This document shows, piece after piece, positions 24,872-37,500 of a stretch of 64,000 nucleotides of DNA. This DNA is from Effrenium voratum (taxonomy: Eukaryota; Sar; Dinophyceae; Suessiales; Symbiodiniaceae). The translations under genes and the position numbers were made by a program. The stretch covers positions 724,222 to 788,221 of the forward strand of contig CAUJNA010002891.1 of assembly GCA_963377175.1 (NCBI GenBank). Direction: 5' to 3'. The notes beneath the pieces were generated by a model that did not search any database, was not told the origin of the DNA, and was given only the letters and a program-made list of their open reading frames with translations. How positions within the stretch are numbered: the first letter of the stretch is position 1; each line of letters starts with the position of its first letter.

Positions 24872-25475
24872 CGACGACGCGACGACAACCAAGGGCCAAC
24901 AAAGCTGAATCTGAGATTGGAGACATTCTCCAGTGTAATCTGTGAGACAATAACTGCCAGTGTGTGAGGTGCTAAAGCTGGTCACCTCTATTTCTTGAAA
25001 CTAACATGTTCAAAGGTTGTGTCATGCATTCCCTTTGGTGTAGGGTGTGCGTACATGTAGAGAATCCTTTCCCTTTCCGAGGTATGCCATGAGAAAAGGT
25101 ACCCATCGGCAGCAAATAGCAGGACTGAGCTGACCAATTCTCAGAGCTTCCCGTTTCTTCGGAGCGCGCCTAGATTTCCCCTTCAAAATCTGTAATTGAC
25201 TGGTGGAGGTCAATGATTCGCTGCCATTTTTGGAGGTGTGAAGACCCCCAGGTCGAGCTGTCACGGCTTGGTGGGCAAAGAGGCACCTAAAGGGTGCGGG
25301 GAGCACCTCCTTGGTGTTCTGTTAAGAGGCTTTCTGCCAATCGGCCGCATGGGCCGATAAAAACCAAGGGGCTTCCCATGCACATTTGGAGTCCATTTTG
25401 CAGACTCAACCACCCAAAAACAAAGAAAACAGTGGCAAACATCGACGCTGTGTGTCCAGCCGCTGACCCGCAGGC

Positions 25476-25526
25476 CTTCAAATCCAGCTTCCTCACGGCC
25501 TCCAGCAGCTGCGGCGTGCGCGGCGG
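25476..25526 (-). CDS. UTP15: Probable UTP15 C-terminal exon, TPQLLEAVRKL
   Basis: 51 nt in phase 0 reading PPRTPQLLEAVRKLDLK, acceptor CCTGCAG|, GC donor TTGAAG|GCCTGC. It corresponds to the TPE-x-x-x-x-(I/V)-x-x-L segment of the UTP15 C-terminal domain. Two other frames are open but are Ala/Arg-rich and less convincing. Confidence 0.5.
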
Positions 25527-28500
25527 CTGCAGGCAGCTGTTGCCTCAAGCGCGGAAGGCGCCTTGGAAAGCCTTGGGCCCAAGCCACAGGGGTGGGTCCG
25601 GGAATCCTGGTGGCTGATTTCCCGGTTCCTTTGAAACCCTCTTTTCTTAAAGGCGGCTTCCCGTGTTTGAGACGGATCCATCTTTGTGGAAACAGGGGCA
25701 AAGCAAAGAGGACTGACCTGAGAAGTAGGAGGGCTTTCAGAATGACCGAGTCAGCCATTCTGGCGAATGCAGCGCAAAGGTCGAAAAGTCTGCTTTGTCT
25801 TCTGGCTGGATGTGAGCCAGCTTTGATGCGAGCGCATGTAGCTCCCGAAAACCCTCCCCACCACCCTGTGCAGCTGAGAGCACAATCCACCAAGGTGTGA
25901 AGCACCTGGCTTTGACTGGACGAGCATGTCACCATGTCTCTGGAAGTGCAACTACCAACACAAGGAGCAGGAGCATGAGCGTGCCAGCAATCCAGGTCCA
26001 CAATAAAGATCCATGGGCTGTGCTTCCCCAACATGGCTCTGTATTCTCCGCTTACAGATCACCCGTCTTTAATTGACCCCCCCCTTAATTTGCCCCGACA
26101 CCCCCAGACAAGGCCGGGCCTCGCTGTAGAGCAGCTGTTGCAGGGAATCCCCCTGAGCAAAGGCATGCAGGAGCCACCTGCCAGCAGACGCTGCAAGACC
26201 AAAAACTCCCGGCTGCCATTATTTGCGCGGTTGTGCTTCAAAAATACACGATGAAGCGGAAAGTGGGATACAGGTCCTTGACACGGAGCATGCAGCAAAG
26301 CGTTATTTGCTTGGCAAGCCTGTGGCAACTTTCCAAATTGCGGTTGTACTGAAGCTTTCGTATTGCACACCCTCCCCGCAAGGCCCCCTGCAAATTAACC
26401 TGGCTTCCAAAAAAAGCCACCAAGAGATGCAATCCCCAAAAATGGGGTCGGCTTGGGCTTTCATGTGAATCTGTCAGAGAACCCGGTCGTGAACCAAGCC
26501 GACTCCCAGTCGTGAACCCAGCACCTGCGAATCTGGCCTCTGCCCCGAAGACGGTTGATGGTGAAGAGTCAAAAGCAGAGACCCGCATCCAAACCTGTTT
26601 AAGACAGGACTCTCTCCCAAAGGGTGCCAGCAGTCAGTGCCCTCCTCGCCTCAAAGCTGCAAGGCAAAGCTCTTCGCTAAGATTGCACCTGGAGTGCAGT
26701 GAGAACCCAAATAAACCTCTGGTTGATTTAGGAGGAGTGTCCCATTTAATTACTTTTGGATCCAAATCACTTTAGGGGGAAGCGCTTCCCTGTAAATCTG
26801 CTACTTTCTCTGACCTGAACTCAACACAACTCTTGCTTCTGAACACTATTTTTGTCCTGCGCATTCCATGCCCACGCGCCGAGTGGCAGGAGTGAAAAGA
26901 CCAGGAAAAAACATGGAATGCGCCATGAGCCACCAAAGAACAAAGCAACGGCCCAAGTTGGCAGTACATTGGCCAAAAGCGGCTTGATGCTCCGGAAATT
27001 GCACAGGTCACTCCGGGGCTGCATTGGCAGTACATTGGCCAAAAGCGGCTTGATGCTCCGGAAATTGCACAGGTCACTCCGGGGCTGCCGCATGGCAGTG
27101 GCCAAGGCTCCCCGCCTCAGTGGGAAGGTTCAAAATAAAACGGCTGAGAAGAACTGCCCAGGCCATTGGGCCTGTCTCAAAACCTCCGAACCGGGCCATG
27201 TTCCTTTGGTGTCCGTTTCACGCCAAACTGCGTTGTTTCCCCATCGAGAATATCCCTACCCAGACCCTATGGAAGGAGAAATTCTAATTCTGAGGCCGCA
27301 TGAAAACTTGAAAACGTGACACTGGGCCTACATGGCCTCCACGAATCAGGGCCTCGAGAATCTGCCGAGGTTGCTGAAGATTGCCAGAGAATTGCAGTCC
27401 CACTTTCTGTGTGTCTCTCAAGCCTTTCATCAAAACAAAGATACGACAACATGCGTCCCTTTCATCTCCGAACATGTGGCCCAAGCACTTGAGGCACCAG
27501 ACTCCAGCAGCTCATCGGCAACAGCTAGGCCCATGCTGGGGTCCTGAGCAATGAGCGCCTTGCCCTTGCCCGTTTCACCCATCACATGCGGAGGGCCGAA
27601 TTTGGAATTTGCCATGTCCTCTCTTGCAAGGAGACCTCCAACCCGCCAGAGCAATCGGCTGAGGCCGGCACATGAGAGGAGGTCTCGAGGAAGAGGTACT
27701 CTGCCAGCTTTCGGTACCTCAAGAATTGACGGTGCCCGCAAGCAAACCCGGCACGGAGCGATCTGCAGCGGCTTTCGTGTGAGGTCACTCGTACTTGCGG
27801 AAGAGGTAGTCCACCTTGGACTCCCTCTTCTTCCTGTCAAAAAGTGGTCATCAAGCGCTGCCTTGGTGACAATAATGAGTCCGCGCAGGTGGAGTGTAGG
27901 GTGTCGCGCTGAACATATTTATGTAAATATTGGTGGATATGTCTACGTAAACATGTATCTCATACATACTAGGGCGGTCGCCAAAATGTTTGTTTTGGAA
28001 TTATATAGATGGCAGTAGCAATTTCCATACGGGCCCGCCTTGTGCGCAGTACAATTCAGCTGGAGCGGAAGCCAAATGGTTTGACTGCACCAACTTATGA
28101 AATGATTGAGTAGGGCACCAGCGCGGTTGTTTTTCAAGAGCTCCCAGAGCCAGAGCTGCGTTTGCTACTGTCACTACTCTCGCTACTGTCACTGCTGCAC
28201 TGGCAAGCAGCATTCGTCTGGTTCCCGGCCCCGAAGCATTCACGGCTGCCTGCTCCAAGGAGGAATCCCTCTCGGCACCAATTTGGCTGTGCAAAGCATC
28301 CCGAGCCTCCTCACAGATGCACCCTTTCTCGGTTCGTGAGATCCGGGCGGCATGATGGGCTCGGGCCCACTTGAGGCAAGCGTGGCCAGCCCAGTGCTAG
28401 CGCGGTGTCGGCGCGGTGCCAGTGCCATGCTGGCAGTGCTGGTGCGATGCTGGCGTAGTGCTGGCGCTATGCTAGCGCTGTGCTAGCGTGGTCCACAAAG

Positions 28501-31500
28501 CTCTGTTAAAATGACTCAAAAAACGCACACAAAGTGTAAGTGCCAGTTCTTGCAGTCTGCGTCCCTGAAACAAACTCACCTCACCTCAGCTCACCTCACC
28601 TCACCTCAACTAACCTCACCGCACCTCAACTCACCTCCACCTCACCTCAACTCACCTCACCTCACCTCACCTGACCTCACCTCAACCCACCTCACCTCAC
28701 TCACCCACCACCTCATCTCAACTCAACTCAACCCACCTGACCTCACCTCAACTTACTTCACCTCACCTCAACTGCCCTCACCTCACCTCAACTCACCGCA
28801 CCTCACCTCAACTCAACTCACCTGACCTCACCTCAACCCACCTCACCCCACCACCTAATCTCAACTCAACTCAACCCAACTGACCTCACCTCAACCCACC
28901 TGACCTCACCTCACCTCACCTGACCTCACCTCAACCAACCTCGCCTCACTCACCTCCTCACTTGGGTGCCGTGGCCCAATAATATGCTAGTGTATGCATA
29001 TGTGTATGCCTATATGTGTACACATTGCTCTGCACGTATAGACTAATTCATGATATGTTGTCACGACCGGCCCCCGAACGAACCCGCAATTTGCAATTGT
29101 TTGAGCTTTCTTGCTCTTCCCATTCTAGGACTCCAAGCACGAGGAACCGGCAGCTTCAAGCTCATCACTCAGGGAAAAAGTGCCACAAAGTGCAAAGAAG
29201 CGTGGGTTTCGGCAAATGAGAATCGATTGCACCAGCTTCCCTGAAACAAAGCCTCCGCAATCCCCGCCTTACACGGGGCCTCTCGATGACCTGCGCAGTC
29301 AAGGTGCAAAGTTCGGGGAAGGACGGCGGCTCCTTTGCTGTTGTGCGCATCGGAGGTGCCACAACAGTCCCCCCAATTATATAACACGGGGGCAAAAAGG
29401 AGGTCCGCCAAGGCAGATGCACCCAAAAAACATTAGCTTTATAGGTTCCATCAAAACATGTGCCAAAGCAAGATGGACAAATGCAAACGGGCTGATGCCA
29501 CAGTCGGCTCAATGACCAAGCGTCGCAGTGTCCAAGTCAAAGAACAAGAACCTAGATTATCGTAGATGCTCAAAAACAAAGACAAGGAGTGAGCTTCTCC
29601 CTTCCCTCTTTCCCAATTCGAAGCCCTGGCACTGACTACTTCAGGCTGCGAAGCACGACTCAGGCACCACAAGTGTGAACCACGCAAACAGGCTAGTGCT
29701 GGGAATTTGCATCTGTTTGGGCAGAAAATAATTTCTGCACACAAACCAAAAAGGAGCCCATGGAGGTATATGCCAAGCACCAAAGTGGCCCCACGCACGG
29801 TGGCACCCTCGCCCAAAACCCGTTGGCTGTTGGTTCGACTAAGATTGTGATACAGGTTTATTTGGGCCAAGATCCTCATGGACCAGGCAATTCACCACTG
29901 GCCACATCATTGTATACATCATTCTCAAAGTCACCCCCAAAGTTGCAAAAAGAAACAATCATTTCTACAGAAGCAAACCGCAGCCCGCCTCATCTTCCGC
30001 ACTTGGACGGTGCAAGTGACCACGGAGGTGGCCTTTCAAAGGCCCATGAAGGACTCACCTCTGTTTGCATGTGCGTGTGCGTTTGCCTGTGCGTGTAAGT
30101 GTAAGTGTTGGTGTGCGTGCGCGTGTAGTGTGGGTGTATTTAGTGTGGGTGTAAGTGTGGTACCATGGGATGTTGAGCACTTGAGCAACAAACAGGCGGT
30201 TATCCGCACTCGGGGTTGGGACTGCCCACTACTAACCTTCACCTTTCCAGGTTCTCACTTCACCAAACCCATGCCCGACACGACATGGTCACCAGTCTGC
30301 AAAGATAACAATGCTCTCGAGCCAGTGAAAGTCCTAACTTGGACCCGGGAGAGGGAGAAGGTGCGCAGGCAAACTAGACGCGCCTTCTTCTCGCTTCCAC
30401 TTCTTGGTTTTCTGGAACTCCACATCGTCAGACTGGCGCAGACCGATGGCAAGCAGCTGCCCTCTCCCCATGCATCTGACACCTTTCTAATGCTCTCGGC
30501 GGCAAGCTGCTGGCGAGCTTGCCATCGATTGAGCGGCTGCGCAGAAAGCAGGGACTCGTGCGAGACAACGTCCCAGGAAAGCTAACATATGGCAAACCAT
30601 CTTTTAACCGATACCCCCACATGCTGTGCAGCCATCTGTTTCTGCTGATCACTTGTCCCGGGCCAGCAACTCAAGTAGGTCTTGCCCTAAAAAGGGCCCC
30701 AACGAAACGCGCGGTTTGCATTATATGGACTTCCCTTCAACAAAAACAAAAGGCAGCACAGCACCCAGAATCCACGTGGCAAACATATGTCAGAGCCGAT
30801 ATCGGTGCGGATAGAAGCCAACTTATGGGGTGTCTCAAAAAACTTTGCCTCCCCTGTTGCATGTGGCCAGAAGCCACCGTTTTGAGGAACGCACACATGA
30901 TGCATGGCTAAGGGCCCACCTAGTTCACCTCTGCAAAAGATGTGTCTGCTGGTTCCTTCTGACTGTTTGCCTAACAGCTTTAGCCCAAAGAGCATTCAAG
31001 GTAGGAGCGCGCGCGCGTGCGCGCACAATTGCACGTGCGCACAAATGCGTAGTTGTTGAATCGCAAATTCTCTGGCGGTACGGCACCTCCTCCTCCTCCT
31101 CGGCGTCAGGTAGCGGCTTGTTGTTGTCCTCCTTGCCTGGCGGGTCGGGTTTCAAGCCGATGGCGTGGAAGGAGAAGGAAGAGCTTCTTTCCTCATTGTG
31201 GCATCTCACAGGTGCCTTCACCTCCCGCAGGTGCTAGTGTTGGGAAGCGTAGATGCATCGACTCTCTGCAGAAAGATCGGCAAAGTAGATTCACGCAGGA
31301 TGGCCTCAATGACTTTTCGAACCATCGAAAGCACTACTGGCTACAACAAATGCTGCGCAGTCTTAAACAATGATCTCAGAAAAGGGGGTGCGCGAAAATA
31401 CGAGTAGCACAGTTGGAAATCCGTGCGATACTCATCTCACAATCTCGCCAAATAATGTTGTAGCATGTGGGGAGATTATCTGAACAAATGTGGTAAAAAC

Positions 31501-34500
31501 TATACTTCTATATTTGTGAGACGGAATTGTTGACTGCAGAAAGCCCAAAATATTGAGGACTCTGAACACAATGGGCAGTCTGAGAAACGAGTCGCCTGAG
31601 TACTACTTTAGTATTCGGGGAGCCCTAAGCCTTCTTGCTGCTCAATCCTTTCCTCCCTGAGCTCCAGTCAAAAAAGCTCTGTCCCCTCAATGGACAGTGA
31701 GAAATCAGTAAGTCCCTCAGGAGTCGTGGCAAGTCTCCATGTGTTTGCCAAATGTCGACTGGAGTTGACAGGCTGACAACTCCTTGTGCCTCATTCTTGA
31801 GCCTACCTGATTTGATTGGATGGCACTGCCGGAAGCTACCCAGGGCCTCTTCGCAGGATGCGCTTGCCCGTCACCAGCTGGACTTCCGCGAGAGGCTGGC
31901 GGGGCAGAGCGTTGAGGCGGAGGAATGAGCCACTTATCGGGCGGTGAAGCCCTAGCACAACATCTTGCGCCAACCTGCCTTTTCTTGCAAACATGTATGT
32001 GTGTGTGTTCTTGGAGGGTGGCCATTTTGGGTGAGTTTGAAGGGGAAACCAAAGGGCCAAAAGGAAACCGCCCGTTTTGGGGGGGCTCATACACCGAACG
32101 AGAGGGGAAAATCAGCAGAGAGTCAAAGTCAACAGTCTGCCTACGAAGCATCGCTGGTTTATGCCCCAGGATCTCCCACACAAATGGAAACAGCAAGGCC
32201 TGAGTTTCATCTACGTATACACAGCGTTCGGTAGGGAGTATCCGAACGAACCCTTTGCCTGAATCAGAAAAAATGCCTACATTGCCTGCCACAAAGCTTC
32301 AAGTATTCGGCTGCAGGCCTTCTTGCTCTCAGCTTTCGCCTCGCGCAAGGAGGTTTGTCTCCGAATGGGATACAGAACCACTCAAGATTAGGCCGGGGGC
32401 AAAAGAGGCCAAAGGCCAACTGGAGCGGTTCGTTTTAAGAGGGAACTTCTGGCGCCGTAACGTTCTAAAATGCACTGGCATTTCATCGGCCAAGATATCG
32501 CCGCCTGCAACAACGACACACATGTTCTAAAAAGCACATGTTAAATTTGTTTTCTGTCAATCTTCCTCCGAATTCCACCCATGTCGCGAGTTTTGCCAAA
32601 CTGCCGCCACGTGGCCACATACGCTGCCAGCAAACAAAACACATGTTTGCAAAAAGGCAAAAACTTTCGCGGGTCAATGGATATGGGGTTGCCCCCAAAT
32701 AGTTAAGCCAAGATACCAACAGCACTGGTCGCCAGGTGAAACTGGAATGCAAGACCTTTCCCAAGGACAAAACCCCGCTTCGAGCTTCGCATGGGTCGGA
32801 CGCCTCTCCCACGTTTCCTGCCACTGCGGGGCGATCGCGGCCAGGTCAATTTTTGCAGGGCCACCCTGGTAGACGGCAAGAAAATGTCCAGCGGCCGACG
32901 CCGGGACAAACGTGTCTCTTCCGGGCACTGTGGCAGCAAAAAACCCGGACCACTCCTTCTTGGACATCAACCCGCCATCTCTCCGCCCAAGAGCTCAGAG
33001 TGTGGTCTCAGAGTTAAAGGGAATACAGACTGGTGCGTGCAAGTTTGTAAGGCCAAAAGCTGGTTAGGCACACAAATCAAAAGCCCGCGAAAGGCCACGG
33101 TCCATCTTCGGGACGCAGCAAAGGATGGTTAGCTGCACTTGTATTGTATTAACAAGTTGCGACTATCGAGCTGGAGCTGCTGCGTGTATTTCGTGCACTG
33201 CACTTGCACTGAACAGTTGCAATTTTTGAGGATTTTGTGGGAACCCTCCGCGAAAGCCTCGCGAAAGGGTTGCCTGGCCCAAGTGTGCTCCGCGAAAGGA
33301 AAGCCGTAGGGCACGAAAGGTGTGCGAAAGGGTTCGCGACGCAGCGAAACCCTGAGCATCTCCAGAATCCAGTTTGCCTTTGGCAGCTCGTTGTTCACAA
33401 GGATAGCTTGTGGCAACTGGCCATGTGTGGCCTAGGGTGTGCTCAGATGCAATGTTGACGCCATTTCACGCACGCAGCCTTCTCTCTGAAAAGGGAGAAG
33501 GGATGGAGGTCAGGCACCTTGCGGTGGGGGGTGGGGGGAGAATGGAAGCTGGCTGCTTTCCTTTCGCGCAAGCAACTTGCCGGACAACACCTTTATAGTT
33601 ACTAACTTCTTTCATGTGGGTTTCAAACGCTGCTCACATGAAGCATGTCCCGAACGTACAAGGATGCATAGTTAAGCGGATGCCGAAGCACTGCCCCCCG
33701 ACAGACAGCGCAACAATGATTCGACCCTGACAGTCAGACACTCTGCTAAAATTGGACCTTCTCTGATTCACGAGGTCCACAATGCTGCAACATATTGGTG
33801 TCTCCAACTGGAGGAAGCCCAAACATGGATGCTTCGAGTCCAACTGGATGTTTTTCCGAATCGATCTGATTGGCCGACCGCGCCTTGCTGCGGTACTGCC
33901 ACTGCCCGCTGTCAAGGCCCACCTGCCGTGCAATGCCGAGCCGCGCGACACCGCGTTCGGGGCCTGCTATTTGGGAGTGAGGGTGGGTAGACAGCCTCGG
34001 TCGGAAACTACAGCTTCAGGCCGCTTGCCGTCTTCCTTTTTCATGCCTGATAAATGTGAGGTTCGCTCAATGCATCCACAATTTGGAGGGACACTGGGGG
34101 ACTGTCTAGGTTGCCAGCAAAAACCCAGGGGTGACGAGGACCTACTTCGCATGTCCATTCCAGAAACTGTTTCCCATGTTCCCAGCACATCCCAAACAAT
34201 GCCACGATTGAAGAAAGATTGTCCATCTGTCATTCAGTGACAAGCCTTTCACTTGCTGCCTTGTGCCAAAATAAAACGGTTCACTGACAGCTTGTGCTTT
34301 CCTCCGCAGCAATTTGTCCTCTTCCTGTAGGTTCTGCATAGTAACAAAACGCTTCATACACAAGATAATTACTTGGGAAACCCCATGAAGATTTTCCCAA
34401 AATTCTTGCAAACCCTTTTGGGCTAAAGAATGGGAAAACCCATCCAGTGCCATACGCGATTTGCATGGCCATCGTTCTGCAAGAGAGCCCCGCCGATCTC

Positions 34501-37500
34501 TGGCCCTACCCCAACCGAGGACGGTGCTACGAAGCCGCGATCGTCAGGTCGCCAAGCAATGCAGGTGGCAGGCCCTGGAAGCCTCGTGGGTTGGACTGGT
34601 ACATGGGAACGCCTGGGTTTCGTTTCGATGAACAGTTGAACTGCCTCCGATATACAGAAAAAGGTTCGTGTCCGCCAACCATGTGAAAAAGTCACAACCA
34701 TTGAAAATCCTGGCCATTGGTCAACACGGCTTGAGGCTGAAGGAGTTTCTTTGCGAGGAGATTCAGGTGAGAAGCCTCAGCCATGGCAGTGGTTGCTGCG
34801 CTAGCCCACCGCAATGGGTGTGTCTTTTTTGAAGGGGCCCTTTTCGGATTTGGTCGAAAGTGCGGCAACAAATGCATTTAGCGTGCCCTGTTGTGGAAAC
34901 ACTGTCTCTAAAAACCTCGTCTTGTTTCGCGGGTGACTGTTGCCAGCAAGAAGGTTTACCCCTTGACAAGGACATCTGAACAAAATATCTTGGTGTCGGG
35001 CGTGTACGTCCACACGTGCGACAAGTCTGCCGCATGGTAGACCTGTGCAGGGCAGAACCATGTCTCAAATTTCCCCAAAATGCCTGGCGTCCTTTTGGCT
35101 TCCTTTAAAATCACAACAAGGAGGTTTCCCTGAAGAAACCAAAAGATCACAAGCAACAGGACGGGCTTCCCAAACAGGGGTTCCCCCCCCCAAAAAAAAA
35201 AACAGAAAAGGTCCTGTACCTCCTCCCAGGGTTTTTTGAAGGGGGCTGAATTTTACTGTTTCTCAGTGCTGTTGCATTCTTTGGACAGTCTCAGTCTCAA
35301 AAAACACTGCCAAGAAAGGTAAACTAGTTTGTCGTTGGGGGACATACTGAGCTACTCAGAGGCGTTCACCCCACAAAAAACGACCCCATCGTCCTTTTCC
35401 GCCTTGGCCAGGCCATCGAAGGACGCCGTGAGCAGTGTGGAGGCCTCGCGAAGGGAAGCGACATGCCCCTAGCCGGTGGAGTACCTGGCTTGGGGTTGGA
35501 TCAAAGGCAGACCAAAAGGAAACCGTTTCGCCCATGTTGGTAACCAAAACCAAACTAAGGCAAAAAACCGAGACACTCCCCTTTGATCAGATGGCAGCCA
35601 GGTCCCATTCGTGACAGCTGAACCCGGATGTTCACTTCCGCCTTGACGCCAAGCCAGTGGCAACAGATGACGCGCAGCTACATAAATGATGTCTGTTGTG
35701 CTTCGGCGCAAAGTGCCACGCGCCTTGGAGTCGAGGCAAAGGCCCATGACCACCTGCAAAGATGGGCGCTGATGGGAGAATGGGGGCGGCTCCAAAATTC
35801 CTGCCAATTGATGATATAATGATATGCTCCACTCAACAGAGTTGTCTGGTACAAGTTCCTTCCCCAAGAGCCCCGAATTGTATGCCGATACGCCGATACG
35901 GGACTTCGGAGCGACGAGGTTTCAAGCCAGGACCCGATGACTCTACACACTCGCCCTGCTGCAGAGGATCTCTTGAACCCCCAACACGATGCCAAGCAAA
36001 CGCAAGGGATGGTGAAGTCTGCCAAAACGCGGAAGGTTCACCGGGGCCAATAAGCCTTTGTCAGGTGCGTCAAACATAGGTACCCAAAATGGAAGCCTGG
36101 TAAGAGGAAACATGGACCAAAATCTGCGGTCCCCGGGTGGTTGAATTTTGACCCACAGCCAAACGGAGAAAAAGTCAAAGGAAGCGTTGCTCCCCTGCCT
36201 TTGAGTGGGCGTCTTGCAGCTCCGACAGCGCCTTGCCGGTCATGGCCAGGTCCCACACCTCGCGGGTCCGGGCAATTGTCTGTGGTTGACAGGGCCAAGC
36301 TTGTCACACTGGCCCGACTCGGGCTGGATCTGCTCTAGAATTCCATCTCCATATTCATGTTTACGTTCGTGGGGGAGGCCCTACTCTAGTCTCCTGCTCG
36401 GAAAGCAGATCCCCTCGACAGCTTGTAAGTTAACGTATGGTCAAGTAGAGGGGTTTCCTTGCTTCACACTTTCAAAAGGGGGTCAGGCTTGGGCCCAGAA
36501 ATTCGGACCCACCTGGCTCAACATCAGACTTTTGAAGAGCCAGAGTTATATTAAGACAACCTCACTCTGTGCGACTTTCTGCGTCACAAGCTGGTCCATT
36601 TTGAGACCCTCCCACAGATGAACCAATCAACGTTTAGAGTCTCTCTTTGGGACACGAATCCAGTCTTGGATCCTTGTTCATATTTCTTAACCACAGACAC
36701 AACGTACGATCATCCATTCTGTGGGTGTTTCTTTCTTTGAGCCACTACTCTTGGGCTTCTTTTGAAAGGAGCCCAAAGCAAACCGAATCCCATTTTACAA
36801 ACGTCAAACACAAGCCAAACCCAAAGGAACCCAAACCGTCCGAACCTTCTTTTAGCATGCTAATCCCATGAGACAACCAGCCCGAACCCGGAACAAACCC
36901 CGGCTCGCGATCCCGTCCGCCCCGCCTTCACCCCGCTGCCGCCGGCAGAGGCGAAGAGCGCAGCACTCGGGAAGGCGCAGCCAGCCTGGAGAAGTTCCCC
37001 CGAGCAGAACTCCCGAGACGGGTGGCTCCTCTTTTTTCGGACTCGACCCTCCCCCAAAACAAAATGGCTTCGGTGTTCCTTTTGGTTTCCCTTTGACACC
37101 CACCAAAAGAAGGGAAGGGGGTCGAAAGAAGTAGGGGAAGCCTCATTGTGGTTGGCCTCTCCTTTTACAACAATGAAACGCATACCAAAAGGGTTCCCCT
37201 TTGAACATCTTCCCAACAAAGAAACTCACGTTACATTAACAACCAAAAGCTGACGTGTCAACCCAAGGGAAGCAGTGCTGGGACCATTCCTGTATCTTGC
37301 GCAGAGAAGCACTAGCCCGAGGACGCCTTTTGCCCCAAGCCTCCACTGGATGACCATGGTCCACAGAGATGGCCGCTTTTTTGGCCTAGCGCATACGCTG
37401 CTTGAGTCACGTGTGAATTTGTGCGCGGAAGAAAAAAAAAAAAGGCTGCAAAAGGTTCATACAGCCTCGAACCCACACCTCCAACCAGAGAGTAGAACTC

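Noticed and set aside
25720..25800. Minus reading RLFDLCAAFARMADSVILKA as an exon
   Set aside because: It would fall between two exons that join in phase 0 as UTP15 C-terminal sequence; probably a relic or chance.
28565..28965. Regular CTCACCTCAA repeats considered as a CRISPR-like array
   Set aside because: No unique spacers of constant length; a plain minisatellite in eukaryotic DNA.
33782..34240. 152-codon plus frame
   Set aside because: Overlaps the UTP15-like exon at 33884-33922 on minus and shows no protein family; taken as a shadow.
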